A DNA stretch of 64,000 nucleotides from Paenibacillus_AB sp036577625 (GCF_036577625.1 NZ_JARBDC010000088.1:202417-266416), one strand, 5' to 3'. Shown: positions 53,612-61,896, counted from the stretch's first letter. The notes: generated from the sequence alone by a model not told the origin. Program-made: numbers and translations.

Positions 53612-54514
53612 TTAACGGGTCCCGCACCACTCCCAGCCCGTCGCGCCCGGACGGTACACGTACCGGCTCAACGCTCCGCTTCCGTCCTCCACGGCGACCA
53701 GCAGGCCGTCCGCCGTCGGAACGATATGATGAACCTCGCCGTCCGGCACAAGGCCCGCCGCGATCGGCGCGAATACCGGCAGCAGCAGCTCCTCCAGCCA
53801 CATGCGTTCCTTGAACCACCGAGGAGGCTCGGCCGTCGGCGGATAGCCGTCCGCAGGAGCGCCCAGCTCGGCGGCCAGCGGCCGCGGCTCGTTCGGCAGG
53901 CGCCGGCCGGCGCCGACCGCCGCGACGAAGCGGAGGCACAGCTCGACCGTGTTCAGGATTTCGCCGTAATCGAGCGATCCGTTCGCGTACCGGATTTCAA
54001 TCGTCCCGGTATCGTACCAGGCCGCCGCGTTGATGCCGCATCGATGCGATTGCGGTCTTCCTTTATGGCGAAGCGCCTCCGGCGTCGGGTCGGCGGCGAA
54101 CCGTTCGGCCATCTCCCGCGTGATCGGGGGACAATACAGCAGCCGGTGCTCGCTCGTTCCGACCAATTGCCGCAGCGCGTCCTGCGCCGTCAAGGCCGCT
54201 TCGACCATCGCCGGGACGATCGGCGGGCCCCACCGCTCCGCGCCGACGTGCACGTGCAAGCCGCAGCTCCAATTCGCCTCCGCGCCTTGCGCCTTCAGCC
54301 GGTCCAGCATGACGCGAATTTGATCCCGCTGCTCCCATCGAAGCGGAGGCGGCTTCAGCTCGCTTCCCGAATCGGCGCCCGTCATGTCGACCTGCTTCTC
54401 GTCCAGCGACATGACCCAGCCGGGCAGCAGCTCGACCCGCTTCGGGTCGCATCCGACGAATTCGATTTCCACGCCGAACTTCAGTTCGGTCCAATGCAGT
54501 TCCATAGCTCCCAT
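53612..54514 (-). CDS. Amidoligase-family enzyme (glutamine-synthetase-like fold)
   Basis: A 300-residue protein that fits the Amidoligase_2 family (Pfam PF12224). It opens LKFGVEIEFVGCDPKRV (the FGxEIEF metal/ATP motif), has NWSCGLHVHVGAERWGPP in the middle, CGINAAAWYDTGTIEIRYAN in the last third, and a C-terminal helical region. Such enzymes are predicted to use ATP to form amide bonds, for example on peptides or amino sugars; few have been tested. The ATG at 54512-54514 has AGGGAG upstream. Its typical partner genes, a glutamine amidotransferase or a gamma-glutamylcyclotransferase, are not adjacent. Confidence 0.82.
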   Translation of the reverse strand: MGAMELHWTELKFGVEIEFVGCDPKRVELLPGWVMSLDEKQVDMTGADSGSELKPPPLRWEQRDQIRVMLDRLKAQGAEANWSCGLHVHVGAERWGPPIVPAMVEAALTAQDALRQLVGTSEHRLLYCPPITREMAERFAADPTPEALRHKGRPQSHRCGINAAAWYDTGTIEIRYANGSLDYGEILNTVELCLRFVAAVGAGRRLPNEPRPLAAELGAPADGYPPTAEPPRWFKERMWLEELLLPVFAPIAAGLVPDGEVHHIVPTADGLLVAVEDGSGALSRYVYRPGATGWEWCGTR

Positions 54515-54609
54515 GCGACTCCCTCTTTCGCTCTGTAATCGTTTGACTTCAAGCGGAAAGCGGAAGCGGCGGGGCGGGCCGCGGGCTTACCGGGGCACTT
54601 TTTGCGGTT

Positions 54610-55257
54610 TCATCGGTTTTCCCTCCTGTCGCCTGCCCGGTCCGTTCGCGGCTTGCTGCCGCGTTTGATGTATATTTTGTCCGGCCGCAGGTTAACGATA
54701 AGCAGTAGCTGCTTCGCCATATAGTCCGGCGTATGCCGAAACCCTTGCTCGACCCAATGAAACGTCAGTCCGAGCAGCGCATGGATTTGGTAAACGGCTT
54801 GGAGCTCGGGATCGGCCTGGGCTTGATGACCGGAAGATACGTCCAAATCTTCCAGAACGATCGTTTTGAAGCTTTCGATTACTCGATCCCGGAAATCGGG
54901 CCATACTTTTCCGTTCTGCAGCGTGCGAAACAGCGAAGCGTTCCGGTACATATGATCGAACAGGACGACGGCCGTATGGGGCAGCTCGTGGACGGAGAAA
55001 ACGTCTTTGTCCCGGTACGGCTCCCTGAACGCTTCCGCCAAGCCGTCCGCCGCTTCTCGGATGACGTCGGCGAGCAGCGCTTCCTTCTGCTCGTAATGCG
55101 CGTAAAACGTGCCGCGGTTGCAATCGGCCCTGTCGACGATTTCGGTGATGGTGACGGCTTTGAACTCTTTTTCGGCCAAAAGATCGAGCAGCGCCCGCTT
55201 GAGCGCCCGTTTGCTTTTGGAGATTCTTCGATCCGTTTTGCGTTCCGTTTCGGACAT
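54610..55257 (-). CDS. TetR-family transcriptional regulator
   Basis: A 215-residue regulator: N-terminal HTH (about 12-58, with VTITEIVDRADCNRGTFYAH and YEQKEALL) and a C-terminal ligand domain with a TetR_C-like pattern (LFDHMYRNASLFRTLQNGKV). I start at the ATG at 55255-55257 (MSETERKTDRRIS), where the HTH spacing is normal. It is divergent from an SDR gene that it may control. The 223-base divergent gap holds no gene. Confidence 0.88.
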   Translation of the reverse strand: MSETERKTDRRISKSKRALKRALLDLLAEKEFKAVTITEIVDRADCNRGTFYAHYEQKEALLADVIREAADGLAEAFREPYRDKDVFSVHELPHTAVVLFDHMYRNASLFRTLQNGKVWPDFRDRVIESFKTIVLEDLDVSSGHQAQADPELQAVYQIHALLGLTFHWVEQGFRHTPDYMAKQLLLIVNLRPDKIYIKRGSKPRTDRAGDRRENR

Positions 55258-55480
55258 GGCGACACTCCGCATCCTAAAGGTTGCCGCAGTTGCTGAACAA
55301 AACCGGGCGAACTGTCCGTTACCGCACAAAGGGCGGTTTTTTAATGATTGTACGCTTTTGCGGGCAGGACTATACTTTTCTTGTACGACGGTTCGTTCGC
55401 GACCGCGTATGGATTTCAAAGCGTTACATTTGTATTGTACTTCATTTGTTCGGCGAAAAAAACGATCGGGAGGCATTCAC

Positions 55481-56239
55481 ATGAGACTTGATGGAAAAGT
55501 TGCAATCGTAACGGGAGCCGGGTCGGGAATGGGCAAAGAAATCGCCGTCCTGTTCGCCAGAGAAGGCGCGAAGGTGGCCGTGTCCGATATCAACGAACAA
55601 TCCGCGCAGGCGACGGTTTCGCAAATCGAAGCCGCCGGCGGCTCCGCGGTCGCCATCGTCGCCAACGTAGCCAATGAAGAAGATATACAGCGTCTGATCG
55701 ACGGCGCGATCGATACGTACGGCAAGCTGGACATTTTGGTCAATAACGCGGGCATCATGGACGGCATGGTGCCGGCTCACGAATTGACCGACGCGTTGTG
55801 GGAACGCGTATTCGCCGTCAATGCGACCGGACCGATGCGCGCGATCCGGAAAGCGCTCCCCCATTTTATGGAAAAAGGCAAAGGGACGATCGTCAACATC
55901 GCCTCGGTCGGCGGCTTGTACGGCTCCCGGGCGGGCGCCGCTTATACGGCCGCCAAGCACGCCGTCGTCGGCTTGACGAAAAACGTCGGCTTCCAGTACG
56001 CAAAGCTCGGCATCCGCTGCAATGCGATCGCGCCGGGCGGCGTCAAAACGAACATCGGCGTCGGCAGCTCGTCTCCGAACGAATTCGGGCTCGACAAGGC
56101 GATGGCCGGCATGGGCATCAACCCGCGGACCGGCGATCCGGACGAAATCGCCGCCGTCGCGCTGTTCCTCGCCTCCGACGAGTCCCGCTTCGTGAACGGT
56201 ACGGTCATTACGGCCGACGCCGGCTGGACCGCGTATTGA
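55481..56239 (+). CDS. Short-chain dehydrogenase/reductase
   Basis: A 252-residue classical SDR: cofactor motif TGAGSGMG (11-18), NNAG (88-91), catalytic Ser142, Tyr155 and Lys159 in YTAAK, and the C-terminal VNGTVITADAGWTAY. Asp at the end of the second strand (VSDINEQ) suggests NAD rather than NADP. CGGGAGG lies seven bases before the ATG. Substrate unknown; the divergent TetR gene suggests induction by a small lipophilic compound. A terminator follows. Confidence 0.93.
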   Translation: MRLDGKVAIVTGAGSGMGKEIAVLFAREGAKVAVSDINEQSAQATVSQIEAAGGSAVAIVANVANEEDIQRLIDGAIDTYGKLDILVNNAGIMDGMVPAHELTDALWERVFAVNATGPMRAIRKALPHFMEKGKGTIVNIASVGGLYGSRAGAAYTAAKHAVVGLTKNVGFQYAKLGIRCNAIAPGGVKTNIGVGSSSPNEFGLDKAMAGMGINPRTGDPDEIAAVALFLASDESRFVNGTVITADAGWTAY

Positions 56240-56245
56240 CAAGAA

Positions 56246-56272
56246 AAGACCGTCAGACGACGGTCTTTTTTG
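56246..56272 (+). terminator. Rho-independent terminator of the SDR gene
   Basis: AAGACCGTC and GACGGTCTT form a 9-bp stem with a four-base loop, followed by T residues. Confidence 0.9.
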
Positions 56273-56296
56273 CGCAAACCGGCAGCAGAGCGGGAA

Positions 56297-56484
56297 ACGG
56301 GATGGAAAAGCTCCCGCTATTTTCGGTCGTTTCCGGTTTCCGGGCAAAACAACGGGAAAACGTACCGTTATATTCGTCCATGCCGTGCTTTTCGCCGATA
56401 CAGCGACATTTATCCGGAGCTTTTCCTGGTATTACGAAACGACGCTTATAGATGGAGCAAGTTAACCGGAGGTTTTCCCGTTCG
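56297..56484. repeat. Four-unit phased palindrome array
   Basis: Units start at 56297, 56348, 56409 and 56461 (spacings 51, 61, 52). Units 1 and 2 read GGATGGAAAAGCTCCC and GGGAAAACGTACCG; units 3 and 4 run in the opposite sense (CCGGAGCTTTTCC, CCGGAGGTTTTCCCG). It lies at the start of a gene-free stretch that ends at 57202. Confidence 0.78.
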
Positions 56485-56493
56485 TTCTTGTCC

Positions 56494-56528
56494 ATCGCGT
56501 TCAGCGCGACCGCCACGGCGGCGATGCG
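56494..56528. repeat. 35-bp copy of a MATE gene segment
   Basis: This stretch is identical to 12128-12162 inside the MATE gene (begins ATCGCGTTCAGCGCGACC). The flanks do not match, and no MATE reading frame surrounds it. The region 56529-56922 that follows shows no gene I recognise. Confidence 0.75.
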
Positions 56529-56922
56529 GGGCCGGACACCCCGTACCCTTCGCCAGCCGCAGCATCGGTAAAGACAACAGTTTCAATCATCCGCAGTGCC
56601 CCGCTTGGCAGCACGCTTATCCGACTTTTTCAAGAAAAACGCGAACTTGTTGGATCACTCGGGCTGTTGGTTCGCGATCAGCGGGCTGTCGACTTGCTTT
56701 CGCGGGCGGTTGATTTGCCCTTCGTGTCCATGTTGGGTCGCATCCGTCGGCTGTTGTAGCGACTTGTCGGGTTCATAATTTGTTGATTCGTGTTCGAGAA
56801 CCCTCTCGTCGACCCAGGCTTGAGCGGAACCCGGCCATGCGAGGGAGCGAAGCCGACGTTTATAGAGACATCATGGAGCTGTGATCATGGGGAGGGAGCG
56901 GGGACTAGGCTCCAATGTCTAA

Positions 56923-57042
56923 ACGAACCGAGCGATCGTTATCCGAGCCGAAAGCGGCGGCTTGAATTTGCAGCGAATTCCGGTAACGTTATTGCCCGCA
57001 AATCGGATCGTTTTCTTCCCTTTTCGGCCCGATAACGATATA
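56923..57042. repeat. 120-bp dispersed element, copy 2
   Basis: Matches 44180-44299. Its ends carry ATCGTTATC (56935-56943) and GATAACGAT (57031-57039), a perfect 9-bp inverted repeat that encloses about 105 bases, a MITE-like form. The rest of the gap up to 57202 has one GGCCGTCC/GGACGGCC hairpin with a TTCG loop (57143-57162) and no gene. Confidence 0.75.
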
Positions 57043-57202
57043 CGGATTCGTCAGCCTTGAAAAACGATCGTTTTTCCGCCAATAAGCGTCGTAAGGTTCG
57101 TAAGCCGTCGATCCGGATCCGCCCGGTTGCCGCGGACGATCGGCCGTCCTTCGGGACGGCCTTCCGTCTTTCGCAGACACAGGGCGCGAACGTCGCCCCT
57201 CG

Positions 57203-57889
57203 CTAGACGTGCTTCCACCACATGCCCGCCCATTCCGGCACCCGCGACCAACGGTTCGCCCGCACCCGTTCGGCCATGTCCGCACCGAAAAAAAATCCGG
57301 CGAGCTCCTCCGCCTGCCTGACGCTGTCGAATGCGTAATCGAGCCGCACCGTCTTGTGCGAAAAGCGGTACGTTTCCGTCAGCAGCGAATAATAGGGCCG
57401 CAAAAAGCCGGGAGCGCAGGGGGTCTCCGCGCCGGTCCCCATCGTTTCGAAAATGACGATCGTCCCGCCCGGTCGAAGCACGCGCTCCATTTCGCCGATA
57501 ATCCGGCTCACGTTGGTTTCCCAATCCGGGACGCCGTCGTTCGTCAAATAGCAGATCGTCCAGCCGGCCGCGATCAGGTCGGCGCTCCGGTCCGCGAGCG
57601 GCAAGCTGCGATGGTCGGCGACCGCCGTGCGCCATGCGGCCGCTCCCGTACGCCGAAGCTTGTCGGCCGCTACATTCAGCATCGCCTGCGACGCGTCGAG
57701 CAGGACGAGCGATTTCGCTTTCGGCGCCAGCACCGTCGCCAGCCTCCCCGTCCCCGCCCCGAGATCGACGACGTCCAGCCCGTCGAACGGGCGGATCGCC
57801 TCGATATGCGGCGCAAGCGACGGCTGCCTGGAGACGAGAAGCTCGTACGTCTCCGCGTTTTGCGCATAAATGGTTTCATGGTTGGGCAT
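57203..57889 (-). CDS. Class I SAM-dependent methyltransferase
   Basis: A 228-residue enzyme: SAM motif I LDVVDLGAGTGRLA (about 38-51), acidic motif II (LVLLDAS), motif with LPLADRSADLIAAGWTICYL and post-motif VLRPGGTIVIFETMGTG. It transfers methyl groups to an unknown acceptor. I start at the ATG at 57887-57889 (MPNHETIYAQNAETY), which has GGAGG about nine bases upstream. It lies 86 bases after the MerR-methyltransferase fusion on the same strand and could be co-transcribed with it. Confidence 0.88.
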   Translation of the reverse strand: MPNHETIYAQNAETYELLVSRQPSLAPHIEAIRPFDGLDVVDLGAGTGRLATVLAPKAKSLVLLDASQAMLNVAADKLRRTGAAAWRTAVADHRSLPLADRSADLIAAGWTICYLTNDGVPDWETNVSRIIGEMERVLRPGGTIVIFETMGTGAETPCAPGFLRPYYSLLTETYRFSHKTVRLDYAFDSVRQAEELAGFFFGADMAERVRANRWSRVPEWAGMWWKHV

Positions 57890-57975
57890 CTTGCCGGCCT
57901 CCTTCGTCGTAGTCGTCCCCATCCTAACGGTTGACGCTGCGCGAAGGTCAAGCCGCGTTCGCAAAAAAAGCGCCG

Positions 57976-59004
57976 TCAGCGAATCGGGACGGCGTAGACG
58001 ACGTGCAGCAGGTCGTTAAGGCGCTTTATTTTGACGACATAATGGCGGGCTTCGAAAAATTCGGCGATCTCCGTTACCGAAGCGAGCGGATTTTGCCCGT
58101 CCGGAGGACGTTCCGGCCTTCCTTCCCGCTCCGGCGTCCGTTCGCCCGCCGGCATCCGATCGGCGATGCAAATGCGGCCGCGCGGCTTTAGCACGCGGAT
58201 CGTTTCCTCGAGCGCCAGCCGCCTTTGTCCGTCCTCCAGATGCCGCAGCGCAAAGCTCGAAACGACGAAGTCGAATTTTTCGGACGTATACGGAACCGCC
58301 AGCAAATTTCCGACCTTCGTCTCCATCTCGGGAAACTTCGCCCGGCACCGGTCCAGCATGGCGCGCGACTGGTCCACGCCGGCCATTTTCGCCCCCCGGC
58401 GCATCAGCCTGCCGGCCAAATTGCCCGTTCCCGTTCCGAGATCGAGCCCTTCCTCGCCCGGTACGGCGGATATCCACGTGACAATCAGATCGAGCGCGCG
58501 GTCGTAATCCGTATATTCGCCGGAGTTGCTCCCGACGACGCTGTCGTGCGTGTCGGCCAGCCGGTCGTAGTCCCATCGGTCCCGCCAGCCGCCGCGCAGC
58601 TCGCGCACCCGCTTCGCCTCCTGCGCCAGCCGAAACATCGCCTCGACCGGCAGCGCCTTCTCGCGGGCGAGCAGCGACAGCATCGAGTCGGCCGTCTCGA
58701 TCGTCTCCTTCAGCTCGATCCAGGCGGCCGCCATCTCGGCGCGCTTCAGCTCCAAATGACGGATCAGCTCGCCTTGAGCGGAGCCCGGTTCTCCCTGGGC
58801 CGGCAGCGCCTGACGGATATCGTCGAGCCCGAGCCCGGCTTCCCGGAGCGCCACGATCATTTGCAGCCGCGCCATGTCGTCGTCGTCGAAGCGGCGGTAT
58901 CCGCCCGCCCCGTCTTTCAACGGCGCGATAAGCCCTTTTTGTTCGTAAAAACGGATCGCTCTCGGCGATATCCGCAGCTTTTCCGCCGTTTCCTTGATTC
59001 GCAT
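57976..59004 (-). CDS. MerR-type regulator fused to a methyltransferase
   Basis: A 342-residue protein with two parts. Residues 1-75 form a MerR HTH (MRIKETAEKLRISPRAIRFY and GGYRRFDDDDMARLQMIVAL), with a coiled-coil segment to about 130. The rest is a class I methyltransferase with GLDLGTGTGNLAGRL, VSSFALRHLEDGQRR and VLKPRGRICIADRM. The fusion implies a regulator whose output is linked to SAM or to the methylated product. GGAGGG lies nine bases upstream of the ATG. Confidence 0.88.
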   Translation of the reverse strand: MRIKETAEKLRISPRAIRFYEQKGLIAPLKDGAGGYRRFDDDDMARLQMIVALREAGLGLDDIRQALPAQGEPGSAQGELIRHLELKRAEMAAAWIELKETIETADSMLSLLAREKALPVEAMFRLAQEAKRVRELRGGWRDRWDYDRLADTHDSVVGSNSGEYTDYDRALDLIVTWISAVPGEEGLDLGTGTGNLAGRLMRRGAKMAGVDQSRAMLDRCRAKFPEMETKVGNLLAVPYTSEKFDFVVSSFALRHLEDGQRRLALEETIRVLKPRGRICIADRMPAGERTPEREGRPERPPDGQNPLASVTEIAEFFEARHYVVKIKRLNDLLHVVYAVPIR

Positions 59005-59054
59005 TCCGATGGCCCTCCGTCCTTTGACGCCGCGTCAACGTTCGCTTCCGCAAA

Positions 59055-59079
59055 CAAAAAAGCTCAGTTCGCCTGAGCT
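59055..59079 (-). terminator. Terminator overlapping the sda stop codon
   Basis: AGCTCAG and CTGAGCT form a 7-bp stem with a five-base loop, followed on the minus strand by six T residues. It includes the last codons of sda. Confidence 0.8.
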
Positions 59080-59210
59080 TCATAGTACTTTATAGTCAAT
59101 TTCCGTCTTTTGATTTCGGCGAGCAGCAGCGTTACGAAATCCCGGTCCAGCTTGAGATCGACCGCTTTGTAGTACGTCTCGATCAGCGCTTCGTTGCTTA
59201 GCGTTTTCAT
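59064..59210 (-). CDS. sda: Sporulation checkpoint inhibitor Sda
   Basis: A 48-residue protein that starts MKTLSNEALIETYYKAVDLK and continues LDRDFVTLLLAEIKRRKL. The length, helical-hairpin pattern and residues match Sda (Bacillus subtilis Sda is 46 to 52 residues with LSDELLIESYFKA and NRDFIELIENEIKRR). Sda binds the sporulation kinase KinA and blocks its autophosphorylation when DNA replication is disturbed. AAGGTGATG-type ribosome-binding sequence lies upstream. DnaA boxes precede its promoter as in Bacillus subtilis. The gene stands alone. Confidence 0.93.
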   Translation of the reverse strand: MKTLSNEALIETYYKAVDLKLDRDFVTLLLAEIKRRKLTIKYYEAQAN

Positions 59211-59244
59211 CGTCCATCACCTTACTTTGTACCTAATTTTCTAT

Positions 59245-59273
59245 ATCGTAACATGGCGTCCGAAGCTGAACAA
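59245..59273 (-). promoter_or_regulatory. Predicted sda promoter
   Basis: The minus strand reads TTGTTC (plus 59268-59273), a 17-base spacer and TACGAT (plus 59245-59250) with a TGT extension. It lies between the sda start and the DnaA boxes. Confidence 0.5.
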
Positions 59274-59281
59274 CAGCACCC

Positions 59282-59381
59282 TTGTCCACATAAATTTGTG
59301 GATATCTTGTGGGCATTTTGTTGACAACTGTCAAAACATGTCTGACGGTCAGGTCGAATGATGTGAATAAAGTTATACACA
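59282..59381. promoter_or_regulatory. DnaA-box cluster upstream of sda
   Basis: TTATACACA (59373-59381) is a perfect TTATNCACA box. TTGTCCACA (59282-59290) and TGTGGATAT (59297-59305, reverse strand) each differ from the consensus at one position. The cluster sits 9 to 108 bases upstream of the predicted -35 element, as expected for replication-linked control of sda. Confidence 0.7.
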
Positions 59382-59479
59382 ATGCAGGGGACCGCCTACT
59401 CTATAAAAACATTTTATGGATAATTCCCAACTAGCAGATTTCGGTAATAGATTCATAGCGTTAGCGCCTGCGAGAAAGG

Positions 59480-59668
59480 AATAACAGGCGAATTTCCGCC
59501 AAACGGCGAACGTTCGGTTCGTTATGTAGCGTAAAGGACCGAATATTCCGTTATCGTTTCGAACGGGTCGTTTCCGAATGAGATCGGCTCGGTTAGCGGA
59601 AGAAGGCTTCCGTTATTTTGCGGAAGCTTGGCCCGGATGCGAAAATAACGGAACATTCGTTCCGCTAT
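59480..59668. repeat. Four-unit phased palindrome array (CGGAA/TTCCG type)
   Basis: Units start at 59480, 59531, 59593 and 59645 (spacings 51, 62, 52). Units 3 and 4 are the clearest: TTAGCGGAAGAAGGCTTCCG and AACGGAACATTCGTTCCG. The array fills the gap between sda control DNA and the small gene at 59762. Confidence 0.75.
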
Positions 59669-59761
59669 TGGCCGGGCGGCCCGGGCGGCATCCGACCGGC
59701 GGGGCGAAGCGTACCGCTCTGCGAGCGCGGCTTTTCAAATAAAAAAAAAGGCGGCCGGCCG

Positions 59762-59944
59762 TCACTCCGGCTGCACCACCTCCCATGCGATGCTCAGCTT
59801 CCGATCCGCCCACCGGCGCACGACCGCCTCGGCGGCCGCCGCGACTTCCTCCTCGGACAGCTCCGCCAGCTTGTCGTCGTCGATTTCCACGACGTCTTCC
59901 TTCACCTCTTGCCCGTCCACGGACAAGCATACTTTGATTTTCAT
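59762..59944 (-). CDS. Small acidic protein of unknown function
   Basis: A 60-residue protein, MKIKVCLSVDGQEVKEDVVE then DDDKLAELSEEEVAAAAEAV and a Trp-containing end. It looks like a short beta-hairpin plus helix fold. GGAGGAG precedes the ATG by six bases, which supports translation. I do not recognise the family, although similar small proteins occur in Paenibacillus. A run of nine T residues after a GC-rich segment downstream may terminate it. Confidence 0.65.
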   Translation of the reverse strand: MKIKVCLSVDGQEVKEDVVEIDDDKLAELSEEEVAAAAEAVVRRWADRKLSIAWEVVQPE

Positions 59945-60073
59945 CCCGCTCCTCCAATCCGGCGTTCGAGCCGTCTGCCATCCATTATAACTGTTTTTTC
60001 ACAAAAAAAGACAGATTCGCGTTTTCCCCCCGGCCTCACATCCGTTACAATAGAGCATGGAGGGGAACGAACG

Positions 60074-61015
60074 ATGGATACTGATATACTAGAGCCATTT
60101 CTCGAACAACAGCGGGGCGACCGCAACAAGCTGTATGCGCTGCTGGGCCGGCTTCCCGCACGCAATCGGCCGATATCGGCGGAGACGGTATTAACGGAGG
60201 ACCGGGGAACGTTTACGCTCGAGAAGCTTTCGCTCGATTTGAACGGGATCGAGCCGGTGCCCGCCTATTTGCTGCTGCCGAAGCAGCCGAGAGGAGGACG
60301 GAAGCCGCCGGTCGTCGTTTATCATCATTCGCACGGCGGATTTTACGGCGTCGGCAAAGAAGAGCTGCTTCGTCCCGCCCCGTACATGAGACAGCCGGGA
60401 TACGGCGAAGCGCTGACGGAGCGCGGGTATGCGGTACTGGCGATCGATTCCTGGGTTTTCGGCGAACGGAGCGGCCGCAGCGAGCTGTCCGTCTTCAAGG
60501 AGATGCTGTGGCACGGCCGGTCGCTGCTCGGCATGATGCTGTACGACGCGATCAAGGCGATCGACTATGTCGCGACGCGGCCGGAGGTCGACGGCAATCG
60601 AATCGGGACGGTCGGCATGTCGATGGGCAGCACGATGGCGTGGTGGCTCGGCGCTCTCGATACGCGGGTGCGGGCGGTCGCCGATATATGCTGCTTGACC
60701 GATTTCCACGCGCTGATGAAAGAAGGCGGTCTGGACCGCCACGGCATTTATTATTACATACCGGACCTGCTGACCCATTTCAATGCGGCGCAAATCAACG
60801 CGCTGATCGCGCCCCGTCCGCATCTGAGCGCGGCCGGGCTGCACGATCCGCTTACGCCGGTCGCCGGGCTCGACCGAATCGAGCAGGAGCTGAACAAAGT
60901 ATACCGCTCCGTCGGTGCGGCGGACGCCTGGAAGCTGCTCCGCTACGAGACCGGGCACGTGGAAACGGCGGAGATGCGCCAAGAAGTGCTCGATTTTTTC
61001 GACCGCGTTTTATAA
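60074..61015 (+). CDS. alpha/beta hydrolase (dienelactone hydrolase / acetyl xylan esterase type)
   Basis: A 313-residue cytoplasmic enzyme. The nucleophile elbow GMSMGS places Ser183; Asp258 in GLHDPLTP and His295 in ETGHVET complete the triad. GGVxxxHGG-like oxyanion residues are seen in VYHHSHGGFYGVG. It should hydrolyse an ester on a small or sugar substrate, which I cannot define. The ATG at 60074 follows GGAGGGG; a longer upstream open frame is unsupported. A strong terminator follows, so it is monocistronic. It is only distantly similar to the hydrolase at 221-1120. Confidence 0.85.
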   Translation: MDTDILEPFLEQQRGDRNKLYALLGRLPARNRPISAETVLTEDRGTFTLEKLSLDLNGIEPVPAYLLLPKQPRGGRKPPVVVYHHSHGGFYGVGKEELLRPAPYMRQPGYGEALTERGYAVLAIDSWVFGERSGRSELSVFKEMLWHGRSLLGMMLYDAIKAIDYVATRPEVDGNRIGTVGMSMGSTMAWWLGALDTRVRAVADICCLTDFHALMKEGGLDRHGIYYYIPDLLTHFNAAQINALIAPRPHLSAAGLHDPLTPVAGLDRIEQELNKVYRSVGAADAWKLLRYETGHVETAEMRQEVLDFFDRVL

Positions 61016-61034
61016 GAGGAAAGCTTGAAACCGG

Positions 61035-61059
61035 AAAGGCTGCGCCGCGCAGCCTTTTT
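61035..61059 (+). terminator. Rho-independent terminator of the hydrolase gene
   Basis: AAAGGCTGCG and CGCAGCCTTT form a 10-bp stem with a three-base loop, followed by T residues. Confidence 0.88.
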
Positions 61060-61074
61060 CGTCCGTTAAAGGCG

Positions 61075-61629
61075 TCATGCGCGCTTTCGGTAGGGCGCGA
61101 CCGTTTTCCCGAGCGAAAGCCCGCCCCATACGAAAATCAAGGTTGCGGGAAGCGCGAAGGCAAAGCCTGTCGCGATCGTCGCGAAGTTCGCCGCCCCCGC
61201 CTCGCAAAACCGGTATAACGCGTACGCCGCATACGGGATTTCGACCAGCGCCGCCGTAATGACGCCGGACGTATATGTCCCGAGCGCGACCGAAATTCCG
61301 ACGTGCTTGATCCCGTCGAGCAGCAGCACGGCCACGGCGCCGGTGAACACCGCAATCGCCGGGCCCCCGCCGTCGACGCTTTTCGCCGCGAAGTACGCCG
61401 CGAGCATGAGCGCCGAGCCGAGCAGGAGCACCGCCGTCGCGAATTGGACCGTCACATTTTTGTCCCAATCGATCAGGCGGCGTTCCGCGGCGATGCGGGG
61501 ATGCGCCTTATTGTTCCGCAGCCATTTCTCCACCGTCGCAATTTCTTCCCCGTCATGGATGAAAAAGACGATCGGCAACAGCCAGATCAAAGCTTCCAGG
61601 CCACTCGATTCCGCGATAGTCGACAGCAT
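61075..61629 (-). CDS. HXXEE-domain membrane protein
   Basis: A 184-residue protein with five predicted membrane helices and the HXXEE motif (HDGEE at residues 25-29) that names its Pfam family (PF13787); function unknown. I favour the ATG at 61627-61629, which has GGAGG nine bases upstream; the ATG at 61633-61635 is an alternative. The frame is open to 61875, but that part is not protein-like. A TetR-type operator lies at 61897-61912, so the transcript probably starts there and has a long leader. Confidence 0.75.
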   Translation of the reverse strand: MLSTIAESSGLEALIWLLPIVFFIHDGEEIATVEKWLRNNKAHPRIAAERRLIDWDKNVTVQFATAVLLLGSALMLAAYFAAKSVDGGGPAIAVFTGAVAVLLLDGIKHVGISVALGTYTSGVITAALVEIPYAAYALYRFCEAGAANFATIATGFAFALPATLIFVWGGLSLGKTVAPYRKRA

Positions 61630-61896
61630 GGTCATCGTCCTCCGTTCGCTTTTCAGTTTGCGAAAGGCGTCGGCTTTAGCCCTTCGGGCGGCAGCCGACG
61701 AGGCCGCCGTACATGAGGCGACTATGGCGCCCCGGTATGACGGGCGTTTTTTCCCCGATTGGCGCAAAGCGGACGCCGTTTCGGCCGACATAATCATCCA
61801 GCCGATATCGCCTACGCCGATAGAAGCGCCGGCAGCGAAGGCTCCCGGACGGTTCGATCGGATCTTGAAACGCATGCGATCACTCCCGGGAATGAT

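Noticed and set aside
56529..56922. Possible transposase remnant
   Set aside because: Short open stretches on both strands show no DDE or other transposase motif; only composition suggests old coding DNA.
57051..57202. Extension of a protein-like frame (ending NLTTLIGGKTIVFQG) past the methyltransferase stop
   Set aside because: It is out of frame with the methyltransferase, has no start or ribosome-binding site, and crosses a strong hairpin.
59762..59981. Longer minus-strand frame (122 codons) over the small acidic protein
   Set aside because: Arg/Gly-rich shadow; the 60-residue frame has the ribosome-binding site and protein-like sequence.
61640..61875. N-terminal extension of the HXXEE protein from an ATG at 61875
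   Set aside because: The extension is compositionally unlike a protein, and the internal ATG has a good ribosome-binding site.
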